Of a stretch of DNA of 8,176 nucleotides, positions 1-6,732 are shown piece after piece. The notes beneath the pieces were generated by a model. The model was not told the origin of the DNA and ran no database searches. It was given only the letters and a program-made list of their open reading frames with translations. Positions within the stretch are counted from its first letter, which is position 1, and each line of letters starts with the position of its first letter. A program made the position numbers and the translations under genes. Origin of the DNA: Rhizobiaceae bacterium UBA1291. Its GTDB lineage: Bacteria; Pseudomonadota; Alphaproteobacteria; Rhizobiales; Rhizobiaceae. Location: positions 310-8,485 of the forward strand of contig DBUL01000080.1 in the NCBI GenBank assembly GCA_002307905.1. Reading direction: 5' to 3'.

Positions 1-2052
1 CAAAAGCGTGGTCGGGACGACGACGGCGACCTGGATGCCGTTCATCGCCGCGATGAAGGCGGCGCGCAGCGCCACTTCCGTCTTGCCGAAGCCGACGTCG
101 CCGCAGATCAGCCGGTCCATCGGCCGTCCCGCACCGAGATCGCCGCGCACCGCCTCGATGGCGTTCAGCTGGTCCTCGGTCTCGTCATAGGGGAAGCGGG
201 CGGCAAACTCGTCGTAGAGGCCTTCCTGGGTGGTCAGCACAGGCGCCATGCGCATCATGCGCTCGGCGGCGACGCGGATGAGCGCGCCCGCCATGTCGAG
301 CAGCCGCTTCTTGAGCTTGGCCTTGCGCATCTGCCAGGCGCCGCCGCCCAGCTTGTCGAGCTGCGCATCCGAGCCCTCGGAGCCGTAGCGCGACAGGAGA
401 TCGATGTTCTCGACCGGCAGGAAGAGCTTGGCGTCGTCGGCATAGCGCAGCTCGAGGCAGGCATGCGGCGCGCCGGCCGCCTCGATGGTGCGAAGCCCGA
501 CGAAACGGCCGATGCCATGCTCGGCATGGACGACGATCGAGCCCTCGTCGAGGCCGGCCACTTCCGAGATGAAGTCGGCGGCGCGCTTGCGGCGCTTGGA
601 GCGGCGCACCATGCGGTCGCCGAGAATGTCCTGCTCGCCGACGATGACCAGGTCGCCGGCCTCGAAGCCGCCCTCGAGGCTGAGCACGGCGGTCGCCGCC
701 TCGCCCTTCTTCAGCCCGTCGAGATCCTTGAGCGCAGCGACCGGCTTGAGATTGGCAAGGCCGTGTTCGTCGAGAACCTGTAGCAGGCGGTCGAGCGAGC
801 CCTCGGACCAGCCGGCGATCAACACCTTGGAGCCCGCCGCGCGCTTCTCGGCGATGTATTTCACCGCCTGGTCAAAGACGTTGGTGCGAGTATTGCCCTC
901 GCCCGTCTCGATGGCCGTCTTGGCCCAGCGCGGGCCGGGACGTGCGGCGATCTCGATCACCTTGCGCGCCTCGCCATCGTGCTCCGCAAACGGGGTGAGC
1001 CTCAGCGGCTCATGGGCGTCGAGCATCCGACCGAATTCGCCGGCGCCGAGATAGAGGCGCTCGGGCGGGACCGGCTTGTAGGGCGTGCCCTGGGACAGAT
1101 GGCCCTTGCCGGGCGTCGCGGAATCCAGCCGCGCCTCGTAATAGTCGCGGATCAGCTTGGCCCGCTCCTCGGCCGCCTCCCGTACGGTATGGTCGGTGAC
1201 GATACGGAAGTCCTGGAGATAGTCGAACACCGTGCCGAGGTGGTCGTGGAACAGCGGCAGCCAGTGTTCCATGCCGGCATAGCGCCGCCCTTCTGACACG
1301 GCTGCATAAAGTGCGTCGTCGCGGGTGGCGGCGCCGAACAGCGAGAGATAATTCTTGCGGAACCGGCTGATCGAATCCGGGGTGAGCGTCACTTCGCTCA
1401 TCGGATGGAGATCGAGCGAACGGGCCTGACTGATGGTGCGCTGGTTGGCCGGATCGAAGGTGCGGATACTCTCCAGCGTGTCGCCGAAGAAATCGAGGCG
1501 GACCGGCTCCTCCGAGCCCGGCACGAAGACGTCAAGAATGCCGCCGCGCACGGCGAATTCGCCGACCTCGCGCACCGTCGCCACGCGCTCGAAGCCGTTG
1601 CGTTCCAGCCGCGCGGCGATGTCGTCCATCCTGATCTGGTTGCCGGGGCGTGCCGAAAAACCGAGGCTGTCGATCACCTCCGCCGGCGCCACCTTCTGCA
1701 GCATGGCATTGACGGTGACGAGAACGATCGCCGCATGCGGCTTCTTGCCATGGGCGACGAGGCCAGACAGCGCCGTCAGGCGTCGCGCCGACGTATCGGC
1801 CGAGGGCGATACGCGGTCATAGGGCAGGCAGTCCCAGGCCGGAAGCGTCAGCACCGGGATTTCGGGGGCCGCGAAGGACAGGTTCTGCTCGATGTCGGCC
1901 ATGCGCTGGCCGTCCGACAGTATATAGGCGACCGGCTGGCCGAGGCGGGCGAGTTCCGCCAGCACGAAGGCGTCCATGCCGTCCGGCACATGCGAAACGG
2001 TGAGCGCGGTTTTTGCCGCCGCGATCGTCCTGGTATCGAGAAGCGAGATCAT
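1..2052 (-). CDS. mfd: Transcription-repair coupling factor Mfd, N-terminal 684 residues (3' part beyond left edge)
   Basis: Mfd is a cytoplasmic SF2 translocase that removes RNA polymerase stalled at DNA damage and recruits UvrA to start nucleotide excision repair. I translated the minus strand by hand from the ATG at 2052 and found no stop down to base 1. Visible in order: the UvrB-like UvrA-binding module (roughly residues 1-370, with WDCLPYDRVSPS and the GEFAVRGGILDVF stretch), the CarD-like RNA polymerase interaction domain (about 500-570, with IVVHAEHGIGRFVGL), then the first helicase lobe with a Q-motif-like segment ending near Gln628 and Walker A GDVGFGKT at 651-658 (bases 79-102). 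The window ends at VVVPTTLL, motif Ia. Rhizobial Mfd is about 1,160-1,170 residues, so over 40% is missing. The start codon overlaps the sdhE stop (ATGA), so translation is probably coupled. The matching Mfd C-terminus lies in this window fused to RecG on the other strand, so this copy may not continue as normal Mfd. Confidence 0.95.
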   Translation of the reverse strand, partial: MISLLDTRTIAAAKTALTVSHVPDGMDAFVLAELARLGQPVAYILSDGQRMADIEQNLSFAAPEIPVLTLPAWDCLPYDRVSPSADTSARRLTALSGLVAHGKKPHAAIVLVTVNAMLQKVAPAEVIDSLGFSARPGNQIRMDDIAARLERNGFERVATVREVGEFAVRGGILDVFVPGSEEPVRLDFFGDTLESIRTFDPANQRTISQARSLDLHPMSEVTLTPDSISRFRKNYLSLFGAATRDDALYAAVSEGRRYAGMEHWLPLFHDHLGTVFDYLQDFRIVTDHTVREAAEERAKLIRDYYEARLDSATPGKGHLSQGTPYKPVPPERLYLGAGEFGRMLDAHEPLRLTPFAEHDGEARKVIEIAARPGPRWAKTAIETGEGNTRTNVFDQAVKYIAEKRAAGSKVLIAGWSEGSLDRLLQVLDEHGLANLKPVAALKDLDGLKKGEAATAVLSLEGGFEAGDLVIVGEQDILGDRMVRRSKRRKRAADFISEVAGLDEGSIVVHAEHGIGRFVGLRTIEAAGAPHACLELRYADDAKLFLPVENIDLLSRYGSEGSDAQLDKLGGGAWQMRKAKLKKRLLDMAGALIRVAAERMMRMAPVLTTQEGLYDEFAARFPYDETEDQLNAIEAVRGDLGAGRPMDRLICGDVGFGKTEVALRAAFIAAMNGIQVAVVVPTTLL

Positions 2053-2366
2053 TCCGAGCGTCCGAGCCCTTCCACGGTGACAGGCGAGAAATCGGGGCGA
2101 CAGGCGGCGATGCGCTCGAACAGCGGGGTCTGGAGGTGCGCGGGCACGGGCGAAGCGCCGGTGATGTACTTCACCAGGTCCTGGTCCTCCTCGCTCATGA
2201 TGCGTTCCAGCTCGTCGAGCGTGGCATCGTCCATGGCGGCGATTTCGGCCTCGGCGAACTGGCCGAGGATCAGGTCCATTTCGCGGATGCCGCGGTGCCA
2301 GCAGCGGAACAGAATGCGCCGGCGGCGCGGATCGAGTTCTGCACTGCTGAGGATCAAACCGGTCAT
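2049..2366 (-). CDS. sdhE: SdhE/CptB family succinate dehydrogenase assembly factor
   Basis: This encodes a 105-residue cytoplasmic protein of the SdhE family (YgfY/CptB/Sdh5, DUF339). The family assists covalent attachment of FAD to the SdhA subunit of succinate dehydrogenase. The family signature is visible: ILFRCWHRGIREMDLILGQF contains the RGxxE motif (RGIRE) that contacts the flavoprotein, followed by an acidic helical stretch rich in Asp and Glu. The C-terminal tail (about 20 residues after PLFERI) is longer than in the E. coli protein. I chose the ATG at 2366 because AGGAAGGGG (2374-2382) lies seven bases upstream and because family similarity starts at MTGLILSS. An upstream in-frame start at 2411 would overlap the promoter. 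The stop overlaps the mfd start by four bases, making a two-gene sdhE-mfd unit. Confidence 0.93.
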   Translation of the reverse strand: MTGLILSSAELDPRRRRILFRCWHRGIREMDLILGQFAEAEIAAMDDATLDELERIMSEEDQDLVKYITGASPVPAHLQTPLFERIAACRPDFSPVTVEGLGRSE

Positions 2367-2394
2367 ATGCAAACCCCTTCCTGTTGATGCGCCT

Positions 2395-2422
2395 CTATAG
2401 CGCCGTCCCAACCGCTTGTCAG
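2395..2422 (-). promoter_or_regulatory. Candidate sigma-70 promoter for sdhE-mfd
   Basis: Read on the minus strand, CTGACA (2417-2422) is followed by a 16-base spacer and CTATAG (2395-2400). This resembles housekeeping alphaproteobacterial promoters. The predicted transcript start near 2388 leaves a leader of about 22 bases that contains the sdhE ribosome binding site. It is the only good promoter match in the 98-base divergent gap. On the plus strand a TTGTCA at 2416-2421 could be a -35 element for the recG-type gene, but no convincing -10 follows, so I do not call that one. Confidence 0.55.
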
Positions 2423-2464
2423 CCTTGCCAAGCCGGTAATTCTCGGCGCATTTTGCCAGCCATC

Positions 2465-4921
2465 ATGCGGCCAACGCTTCTCGATCCCCTGTTTGCCTCC
2501 GTCGCTTCGCTCTCCGGCGTCGGGCCGAAGCTTGCGCAATTGCTGGCGAGCCTGCTCGGCCGCGAGGATGCCGAGGACGCCCGTGTCGTCGATCTTCTGT
2601 TCCTTGCACCGTTCCGCCTGATCGACCGGCGCAACCAGCCGGGCATTGCGCTCGCCCAACAGGGCGCGATCGTGACGATCACCGGCAGGGTCGACCGCCA
2701 CCAGCCGCCGCCGCCCGGCAAGTCCAGCCTGCCCTACCGTGTCTTCCTGCACGACGAGACCGGAGAGCTGGCGCTGACCTTCTTCCGCGTCAAGGGCAAC
2801 TGGCTGGAAAAGGCCCTGCCCGTCGACGAGACGATCATCGTTTCCGGCAAGGTCGACTGGTTCAACGGCCGGCCTTCGATGGTGCATCCGGACCTGATGG
2901 TGAAGGCGAGCGAGGCGGAGAACATGCCGCTGGTCGAACCCGTCTATCCGCTCACCGCCGGCCTGTCGCCCAAGGTGCTGCGCAAGCAGATCGAACATGC
3001 GGTGGAGCGGGTGCCCGAATTGCCCGAATGGGCGGATCCGGCGCTCGTCACCCGGCAGGGTTTTCCGAGCATCCGCCAGAGTTTTGTCGACCTGCATCAT
3101 CCATGCGACGAAAAGGACGTCGATCCCCAGGCCCCGGCGCGGCGGCGCCTCGCCTATGACGAATTCCTCGCCGGCCAGGTGTCGCTCGCTCTGGTGCGGC
3201 AGAAACTGCGCAAGGTACCCGGCACGCCGGTCCGGGCGACCGGCGAGATCTCGGAAAAGATCCTCGCTGCCCTGCCCTTCTCGCCGACCGGAAGCCAGGC
3301 GCTTGCGATCGCCGACATCCTGAAGGACATGGCCTCCGACACCCGCATGCTGCGGCTGCTGCAGGGCGATGTCGGAGCCGGCAAGACGCTGGTGGCCCTG
3401 CTCGCCATGGCGGCCGTGGTCGAAAGCGGTGGCCAGGCCGTGCTGATGGCGCCGACGGAAATCCTGGCGCGCCAGCACCACGCGACGATCTCGAAATTTG
3501 CCGCGAGCGCCGGCCTCAGGGTCGAGGTGCTGACGGGCCGCACCAAGGGCAAGGAGCGCGAGGCGATCTCCGAACGGATCGCATCCGGCGAGGCGCAGAT
3601 CATCATCGGCACCCATGCGCTGTTCCAGGACACGGTGAACTACAAGAACCTGATGCTGGCCGTCGTCGACGAACAGCACCGTTTCGGCGTGCATCAGCGC
3701 CTCCGGCTGACCGCTAAGGGCATCTCGCCGCACATGCTGGTGATGACGGCGACGCCGATCCCGCGCACCCTGCAGCTCGCCATGACCGGCGTGCGCGAAC
3801 TGTCGCTGATCACCACGCCGCCGGTCGACCGCATGGCGGTGCGCACCTTCATCTCGCCTTTCGATCCGCTGGTGATCCGCGAGACGCTGATGCGCGAGCA
3901 TTTTCGCGGCGGCCAGAGCTTCTACGTCTGCCCGCGCTTGGCGGACCTTGCCGACATCCAGGCGTTTCTGGCCTCCGACGTGCCGGAACTGAAGGTCGCC
4001 GTCGCTCACGGCCAGATGGCGGCGGGCGAACTCGAAGACATCATGAATGCCTTCTATGACGGCCGCTACGATGTTCTGCTGTCGACCACCATCGTCGAGT
4101 CCGGCCTCGACGTGCCGACCGCCAATACGCTGATCGTCCACCGCGCCGACATGTTCGGCCTGGCTCAGCTCTACCAGTTGCGCGGCCGCGTCGGCCGCTC
4201 CAAGGTCCGCGCCTTTGCGCTCCTGACGCTGCCGGTCAACAAGGTGCTGACCACGACCGCAGAGCGCCGCCTGAAGGTACTGCAGTCGCTCGACACGCTC
4301 GGCGCCGGTTTCCAGCTGGCGAGCCATGACCTCGACATTCGCGGCGCCGGCAATCTGCTCGGAGAAGAACAGTCCGGCCACATCAAGGAAGTCGGCTTCG
4401 AGCTCTACCAGCACATGCTGGAGGAGGCGGTTGCCGAGGTGAAGGGCATCGACGAAGTCACTGACAGCGGCTGGTCGCCGCAGATTTCGGTCGGGACCTC
4501 GGTGATGATCCCCGACGAATACGTGCCGGACCTGCATCTGCGCCTCGGTCTCTACCGGAGGCTTGGCGAGATCACCGAACTGAACGAGATCGATGGTTTC
4601 GGCGCCGAGATGATCGACCGCTTCGGACCGCTGCCGATCGAGGTCCAGCACCTCCTGAAGGTTGTCTATATCAAGGCGCTGTGCCGCAAGGCCAATGTCG
4701 AAAAACTCGAAGCGGGGCCCAAGGGCGTGGTCGTGCAGTTCCGCAACAAGCAGTTCCCGAACCCGGCAGCCCTGGTCGGCTATATCGCCAAGCAGGGGTC
4801 GATGGCGAAGATCCGTCCGGACCAGAGTGTGTTCCTGACCCGTGATCTTCCGACCCCGGAGAAGCGCCTGTCCGGCGCGGCGGTGGTGATGACGCATCTG
4901 GCGGAACTGGCGAAGGCCTGA
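2465..4921 (+). CDS. RecG-Mfd chimeric SF2 helicase (RecG N-terminus, Mfd C-terminus)
   Basis: One open frame of 818 residues joins parts of two different DNA translocases. Residues 1-428 are RecG, the replication-fork remodelling helicase: HhH-like GVGPKLAQLL (18-27), the wedge/OB region (about 45-160), Walker A GDVGAGKT (301-308), motif Ia MAPTEILARQH, and VVDEQHRFGVHQRL (400-413) with the RecG-type DEQH box. Residues 437-818 are Mfd: QLAMTGVRELSLITTPP directly after motif III, VESGLDVPTAN, YQLRGRVGRSKVRAF (570-584, motif VI), the Mfd-type TRG segment HDLDIRGAGNLLGEEQSGH (621-639), and the D7 domain (about 674-818, with IPDEYVPDLHLRLGLYRRL). The shared residues ATPIPRTL (429-436) carry the switch. 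RecG is normally about 700 residues. Its own second lobe and C-terminus are absent, as are Mfd's UvrA-binding and polymerase-binding domains. The start at 2465 matches the usual rhizobial RecG N-terminus; no strong Shine-Dalgarno is seen. The gene may be a true rearrangement or an assembly join. Existing annotation may call it either recG or mfd. Confidence 0.92.
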   Translation: MRPTLLDPLFASVASLSGVGPKLAQLLASLLGREDAEDARVVDLLFLAPFRLIDRRNQPGIALAQQGAIVTITGRVDRHQPPPPGKSSLPYRVFLHDETGELALTFFRVKGNWLEKALPVDETIIVSGKVDWFNGRPSMVHPDLMVKASEAENMPLVEPVYPLTAGLSPKVLRKQIEHAVERVPELPEWADPALVTRQGFPSIRQSFVDLHHPCDEKDVDPQAPARRRLAYDEFLAGQVSLALVRQKLRKVPGTPVRATGEISEKILAALPFSPTGSQALAIADILKDMASDTRMLRLLQGDVGAGKTLVALLAMAAVVESGGQAVLMAPTEILARQHHATISKFAASAGLRVEVLTGRTKGKEREAISERIASGEAQIIIGTHALFQDTVNYKNLMLAVVDEQHRFGVHQRLRLTAKGISPHMLVMTATPIPRTLQLAMTGVRELSLITTPPVDRMAVRTFISPFDPLVIRETLMREHFRGGQSFYVCPRLADLADIQAFLASDVPELKVAVAHGQMAAGELEDIMNAFYDGRYDVLLSTTIVESGLDVPTANTLIVHRADMFGLAQLYQLRGRVGRSKVRAFALLTLPVNKVLTTTAERRLKVLQSLDTLGAGFQLASHDLDIRGAGNLLGEEQSGHIKEVGFELYQHMLEEAVAEVKGIDEVTDSGWSPQISVGTSVMIPDEYVPDLHLRLGLYRRLGEITELNEIDGFGAEMIDRFGPLPIEVQHLLKVVYIKALCRKANVEKLEAGPKGVVVQFRNKQFPNPAALVGYIAKQGSMAKIRPDQSVFLTRDLPTPEKRLSGAAVVMTHLAELAKA
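3749..3772 (+). other. RecG/Mfd switch point in helicase motif III
   Basis: These 24 bases encode ATPIPRTL, which RecG and Mfd proteins share. Immediately upstream the residues (PHMLVMT) are RecG-type, where rhizobial Mfd would read a leucine-serine before the motif. Immediately downstream (QLAMTGVREL) they are Mfd-type, where RecG would continue with a valine-leucine-alanine run and a GDMD-like loop. The breakpoint therefore lies within or at the edge of this motif. The reading frame is preserved because the two genes are aligned codon for codon here. The exact length of identity between the two parents cannot be measured from this window. Confidence 0.85.
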
Positions 4922-4936
4922 TCCGGTGCGGATACG

Positions 4937-5881
4937 CTATAACGGGGCGGCGGTATCGTCTTCCGGCTTGATTGCCAGCGCCGCCTCGTCCTTGCCGGCA
5001 ACCGCAAGCGGCAGGGCGACGCCCTTCGTGCGCTCTCGCGAGATGGTGAGCAGACCGGAGCCGATGATCAGCGCGATGCCGGCCACCATGGGCAGGTCGA
5101 CGCGATCGCCGAAGATCAGGTAGCCGAAAAGAATACCCCACAGCATCTGGCTGTACTGGATCGGTCCGACAACGGCGGCAGGCGCGTAGAAGGCAGAGTA
5201 CATCAAAAGGACGTTGCCCAGCGCTCCGAGCAGGCCATAGCCGGCGAGCAGCAGCCATTCCTGGCCCGTCGGCCAGCGAAAATCGCCGAGCATCAGCAAT
5301 CCGCAGATGACGAGCCCGCCGAGCAGGCCGGCGCCATAAAGCGAGATGTTCTTTTCCGACGGTCCGATGGCGCGATAAATGACGATCGACAACGCCCCGC
5401 CGAGGCCGGCGAAGACGGCGCCGACATGACCTATGGAAAGTTCGCGGAAACCCGGGCGCAGCACGACGAGAACGCCGATGAAGCCGATGATCACCGCACC
5501 CCAGCGGCGGATGCCAACCGGTTCTTTCAGGAACACCACCGACATGATGGTGACGAAGGAGGGGAGAAGGAAGATCAGGCAGAAGGCCTCGGCCATCGAC
5601 AGATGGGTGAAGGCGGTAACGCTGCCGATGATTCCGGCGCCGGCGGAAAAGAACCTCAGCAGCCACAGCGGACGATTGGTGGTGGCCAGCACGTCCTGCC
5701 AGCGATCGCCGCGCTTCATCAGGAAGGGCAGGGCGGCGATGCCGAAGACGGCGCCGAAGAAGCCTGATTCGAAGGGGCTGACGCGCCCCTCGATGAGTTT
5801 CACGCAGGCATCGGACACCGCATAGGCGGCAAAGGCCGTAAAGGCGATGAGAATGCCTCGAAGAATGAGATCGGAGCGCAC
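4937..5881 (-). CDS. EamA/DMT family inner-membrane transporter
   Basis: This 314-residue protein of the drug/metabolite transporter superfamily has two EamA repeats (about 10-143 and 152-282) with ten predicted membrane helices, roughly at 8-28, 38-55, 72-91, 97-117, 124-143, 152-170, 180-199, 208-229, 236-258 and 264-281. Typical EamA signatures are visible: FLKEPVGIRRW plus GFIGVLVVLRPG at the end of repeat one, and QYSQMLWGILFGYLIFGD in repeat two. A charged cytoplasmic tail of about 30 residues follows the last helix. The start is GTG at 5881; an in-frame stop ten codons upstream rules out a longer protein. No clear Shine-Dalgarno is present. The gene ends 15 bases from the convergent RecG-Mfd gene, with no obvious terminator between them. 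It lies 58 bases downstream of the DsbA-family gene on the same strand and may share its transcript. The substrate cannot be read from the sequence; members of this family export amino acids, nucleosides or other metabolites. Confidence 0.88.
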   Translation of the reverse strand: MRSDLILRGILIAFTAFAAYAVSDACVKLIEGRVSPFESGFFGAVFGIAALPFLMKRGDRWQDVLATTNRPLWLLRFFSAGAGIIGSVTAFTHLSMAEAFCLIFLLPSFVTIMSVVFLKEPVGIRRWGAVIIGFIGVLVVLRPGFRELSIGHVGAVFAGLGGALSIVIYRAIGPSEKNISLYGAGLLGGLVICGLLMLGDFRWPTGQEWLLLAGYGLLGALGNVLLMYSAFYAPAAVVGPIQYSQMLWGILFGYLIFGDRVDLPMVAGIALIIGSGLLTISRERTKGVALPLAVAGKDEAALAIKPEDDTAAPL

Positions 5882-5939
5882 GGCAGAATGTCCCGGGAGG
5901 AAGGAGATCAGCCGTGCTTACGAAGCTTCCCGCAGCGCG

Positions 5940-6611
5940 TCAATTGAGTTTCGAGAGCGCCTCGGATTTCATCCGGGCGATGTCGCGCAGCGCTCCCGCG
6001 ATCACGTCCGGCGTCTGCGCGCCGCTCACTGCATATTGCTGGTCGAAGATGAAGAAGGGAACGCCGTTCACGCCCATCTGCCGGGCTGCTTCGATCTCGC
6101 CCAGCACTTCAGCCTTGTCCGCGTCGCCGGTCAGCAAGGCGTCGATAAGGGCGCGATCGAGACCGGCCTTTTCCGCGATATCGAGCAGTACGGACGGATC
6201 GCCGACATTGCGGCCCTCCTCGAAGTTGGCCTTGAACAGGGCCGAGACGACGCGGTTCTGTATCTCCCGGTCCTCCACGCCCGCCCAATGGATCAGACGG
6301 TGCGCGTCGAGCGTGTTCGGTCCGACCTTGATGGCGCCGAAATCAAACACAATGCCGACCGCGGAGCCGAGTTCGCGCAACTGGTCGTGGGCGCGATCCA
6401 TGTTGTCCTTGCCGCCAAGCTTCTCAGCGAGCGCCGCCTGATGATCGACGCCTTCCGGTGGGTAGTCGGGATTGAGCTGGTAGGGGCGCCAGTTGACGTC
6501 GACGCCGATCTCGTCCTGCACCTCGCCAATGGCGAGATCGAGGCGCGCCTTGCCCAGATAGCACCAAGGGCAGACGATATCCGAGACGATGTCGATGGTG
6601 ATGCGTTCCAT
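5940..6611 (-). CDS. DsbA-family (FrnE-type) thiol oxidoreductase
   Basis: This 223-residue protein has the thioredoxin-like fold with the helical insertion of the DsbA/FrnE/2-hydroxychromene-2-carboxylate isomerase group. The N-terminal strand leads directly into the active-site motif CPWC (Cys14-Cys17, in SDIVCPWCYLGK). The conserved cis-proline loop is GVNGVPFFIF (Pro185). Between them are the typical WRPYQLNPDYPPEGV stretch and a helical middle domain. There is no signal peptide or N-terminal membrane helix, so the protein should be cytoplasmic, unlike classical DsbA. Family members act as disulfide oxidoreductases or isomerases linked to oxidative stress or polyketide chemistry; the partner here is unknown. 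The ATG at 6611 is supported by an AAGGAAG ribosome binding site within 6616-6624. A neighbouring EamA transporter follows on the same strand. Confidence 0.9.
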   Translation of the reverse strand: MERITIDIVSDIVCPWCYLGKARLDLAIGEVQDEIGVDVNWRPYQLNPDYPPEGVDHQAALAEKLGGKDNMDRAHDQLRELGSAVGIVFDFGAIKVGPNTLDAHRLIHWAGVEDREIQNRVVSALFKANFEEGRNVGDPSVLLDIAEKAGLDRALIDALLTGDADKAEVLGEIEAARQMGVNGVPFFIFDQQYAVSGAQTPDVIAGALRDIARMKSEALSKLN

Positions 6612-6658
6612 GGTGCTTCCTTTCCGGGCGGCTCAGGGCCGAAATGACCGATCGCTGC

Positions 6659-6687
6659 CACGTAAGGGCAATCGCGGCACATTTCAA
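6659..6687 (-). promoter_or_regulatory. Weak candidate promoter for the DsbA-family gene
   Basis: On the minus strand, TTGAAA (6682-6687) is followed by a 17-base spacer and TACGTG (6659-6664). The -35 element is good. The -10 element is poor, keeping only the first two consensus bases and a later T. It lies in the 121-base gap before the DsbA-family start, where a promoter would be expected if that gene is transcribed apart from the upstream binding-protein gene. Confidence 0.25.
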
Positions 6688-6688
6688 C

Positions 6689-6708
6689 CGGTTCCCTTGC
6701 GGTAACCG
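6689..6708 (-). terminator. Hairpin after the binding-protein gene (possible terminator or 3' stabiliser)
   Basis: Read on the minus strand, CGGTTACC, GCAA, then GGGAACCG form an eight-base stem with one A-G mismatch and a GCAA tetraloop of the stable GNRA class. It lies about 24 bases after the stop codon of the solute-binding protein gene. There is no run of T residues after it, so it is a poor intrinsic terminator. It could instead stabilise the transcript end or be chance. Confidence 0.3.
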
Positions 6709-6732
6709 TCCCGAAACGACTGAACAGCTCTA

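Noticed and set aside
1405..2400. A 331-codon plus-strand frame opposite mfd and sdhE
   Set aside because: It is antisense to two well-identified genes, contains no known domain, and has the composition of a shadow frame.
2384..2464. A 27-codon in-frame N-terminal extension of the RecG-Mfd gene
   Set aside because: It overlaps the predicted sdhE promoter and does not resemble RecG. The usual RecG start MRPTLLDPLF begins at 2465.
2363..4897. An 844-codon open frame on the minus strand opposite almost the whole RecG-Mfd gene
   Set aside because: Its translation is rich in His, Arg, Gln and Asp and low in recognisable motifs, which is typical of the antisense of a high-GC gene. It also runs through the divergent promoter region. 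The plus-strand frame has clear helicase motifs throughout.
2465..4921. The idea that the hybrid is an established, separate helicase family
   Set aside because: The two halves look like ordinary rhizobial RecG and Mfd with no divergence at the join, and the rest of mfd is adjacent in the expected orientation. A recent exchange or assembly join explains this better than an old family.
4671..5666. A 331-codon minus-strand frame overlapping the EamA transporter and the end of the RecG-Mfd gene
   Set aside because: It is an out-of-frame reading of the transporter gene (Arg- and Pro-rich, no membrane helices) that runs on into the antisense of the helicase gene.
5847..6647. A 266-codon plus-strand frame opposite the DsbA-family gene
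   Set aside because: It is antisense to a gene with an intact CPWC motif, cis-proline loop and ribosome binding site. No domain is recognisable in the plus-strand frame.
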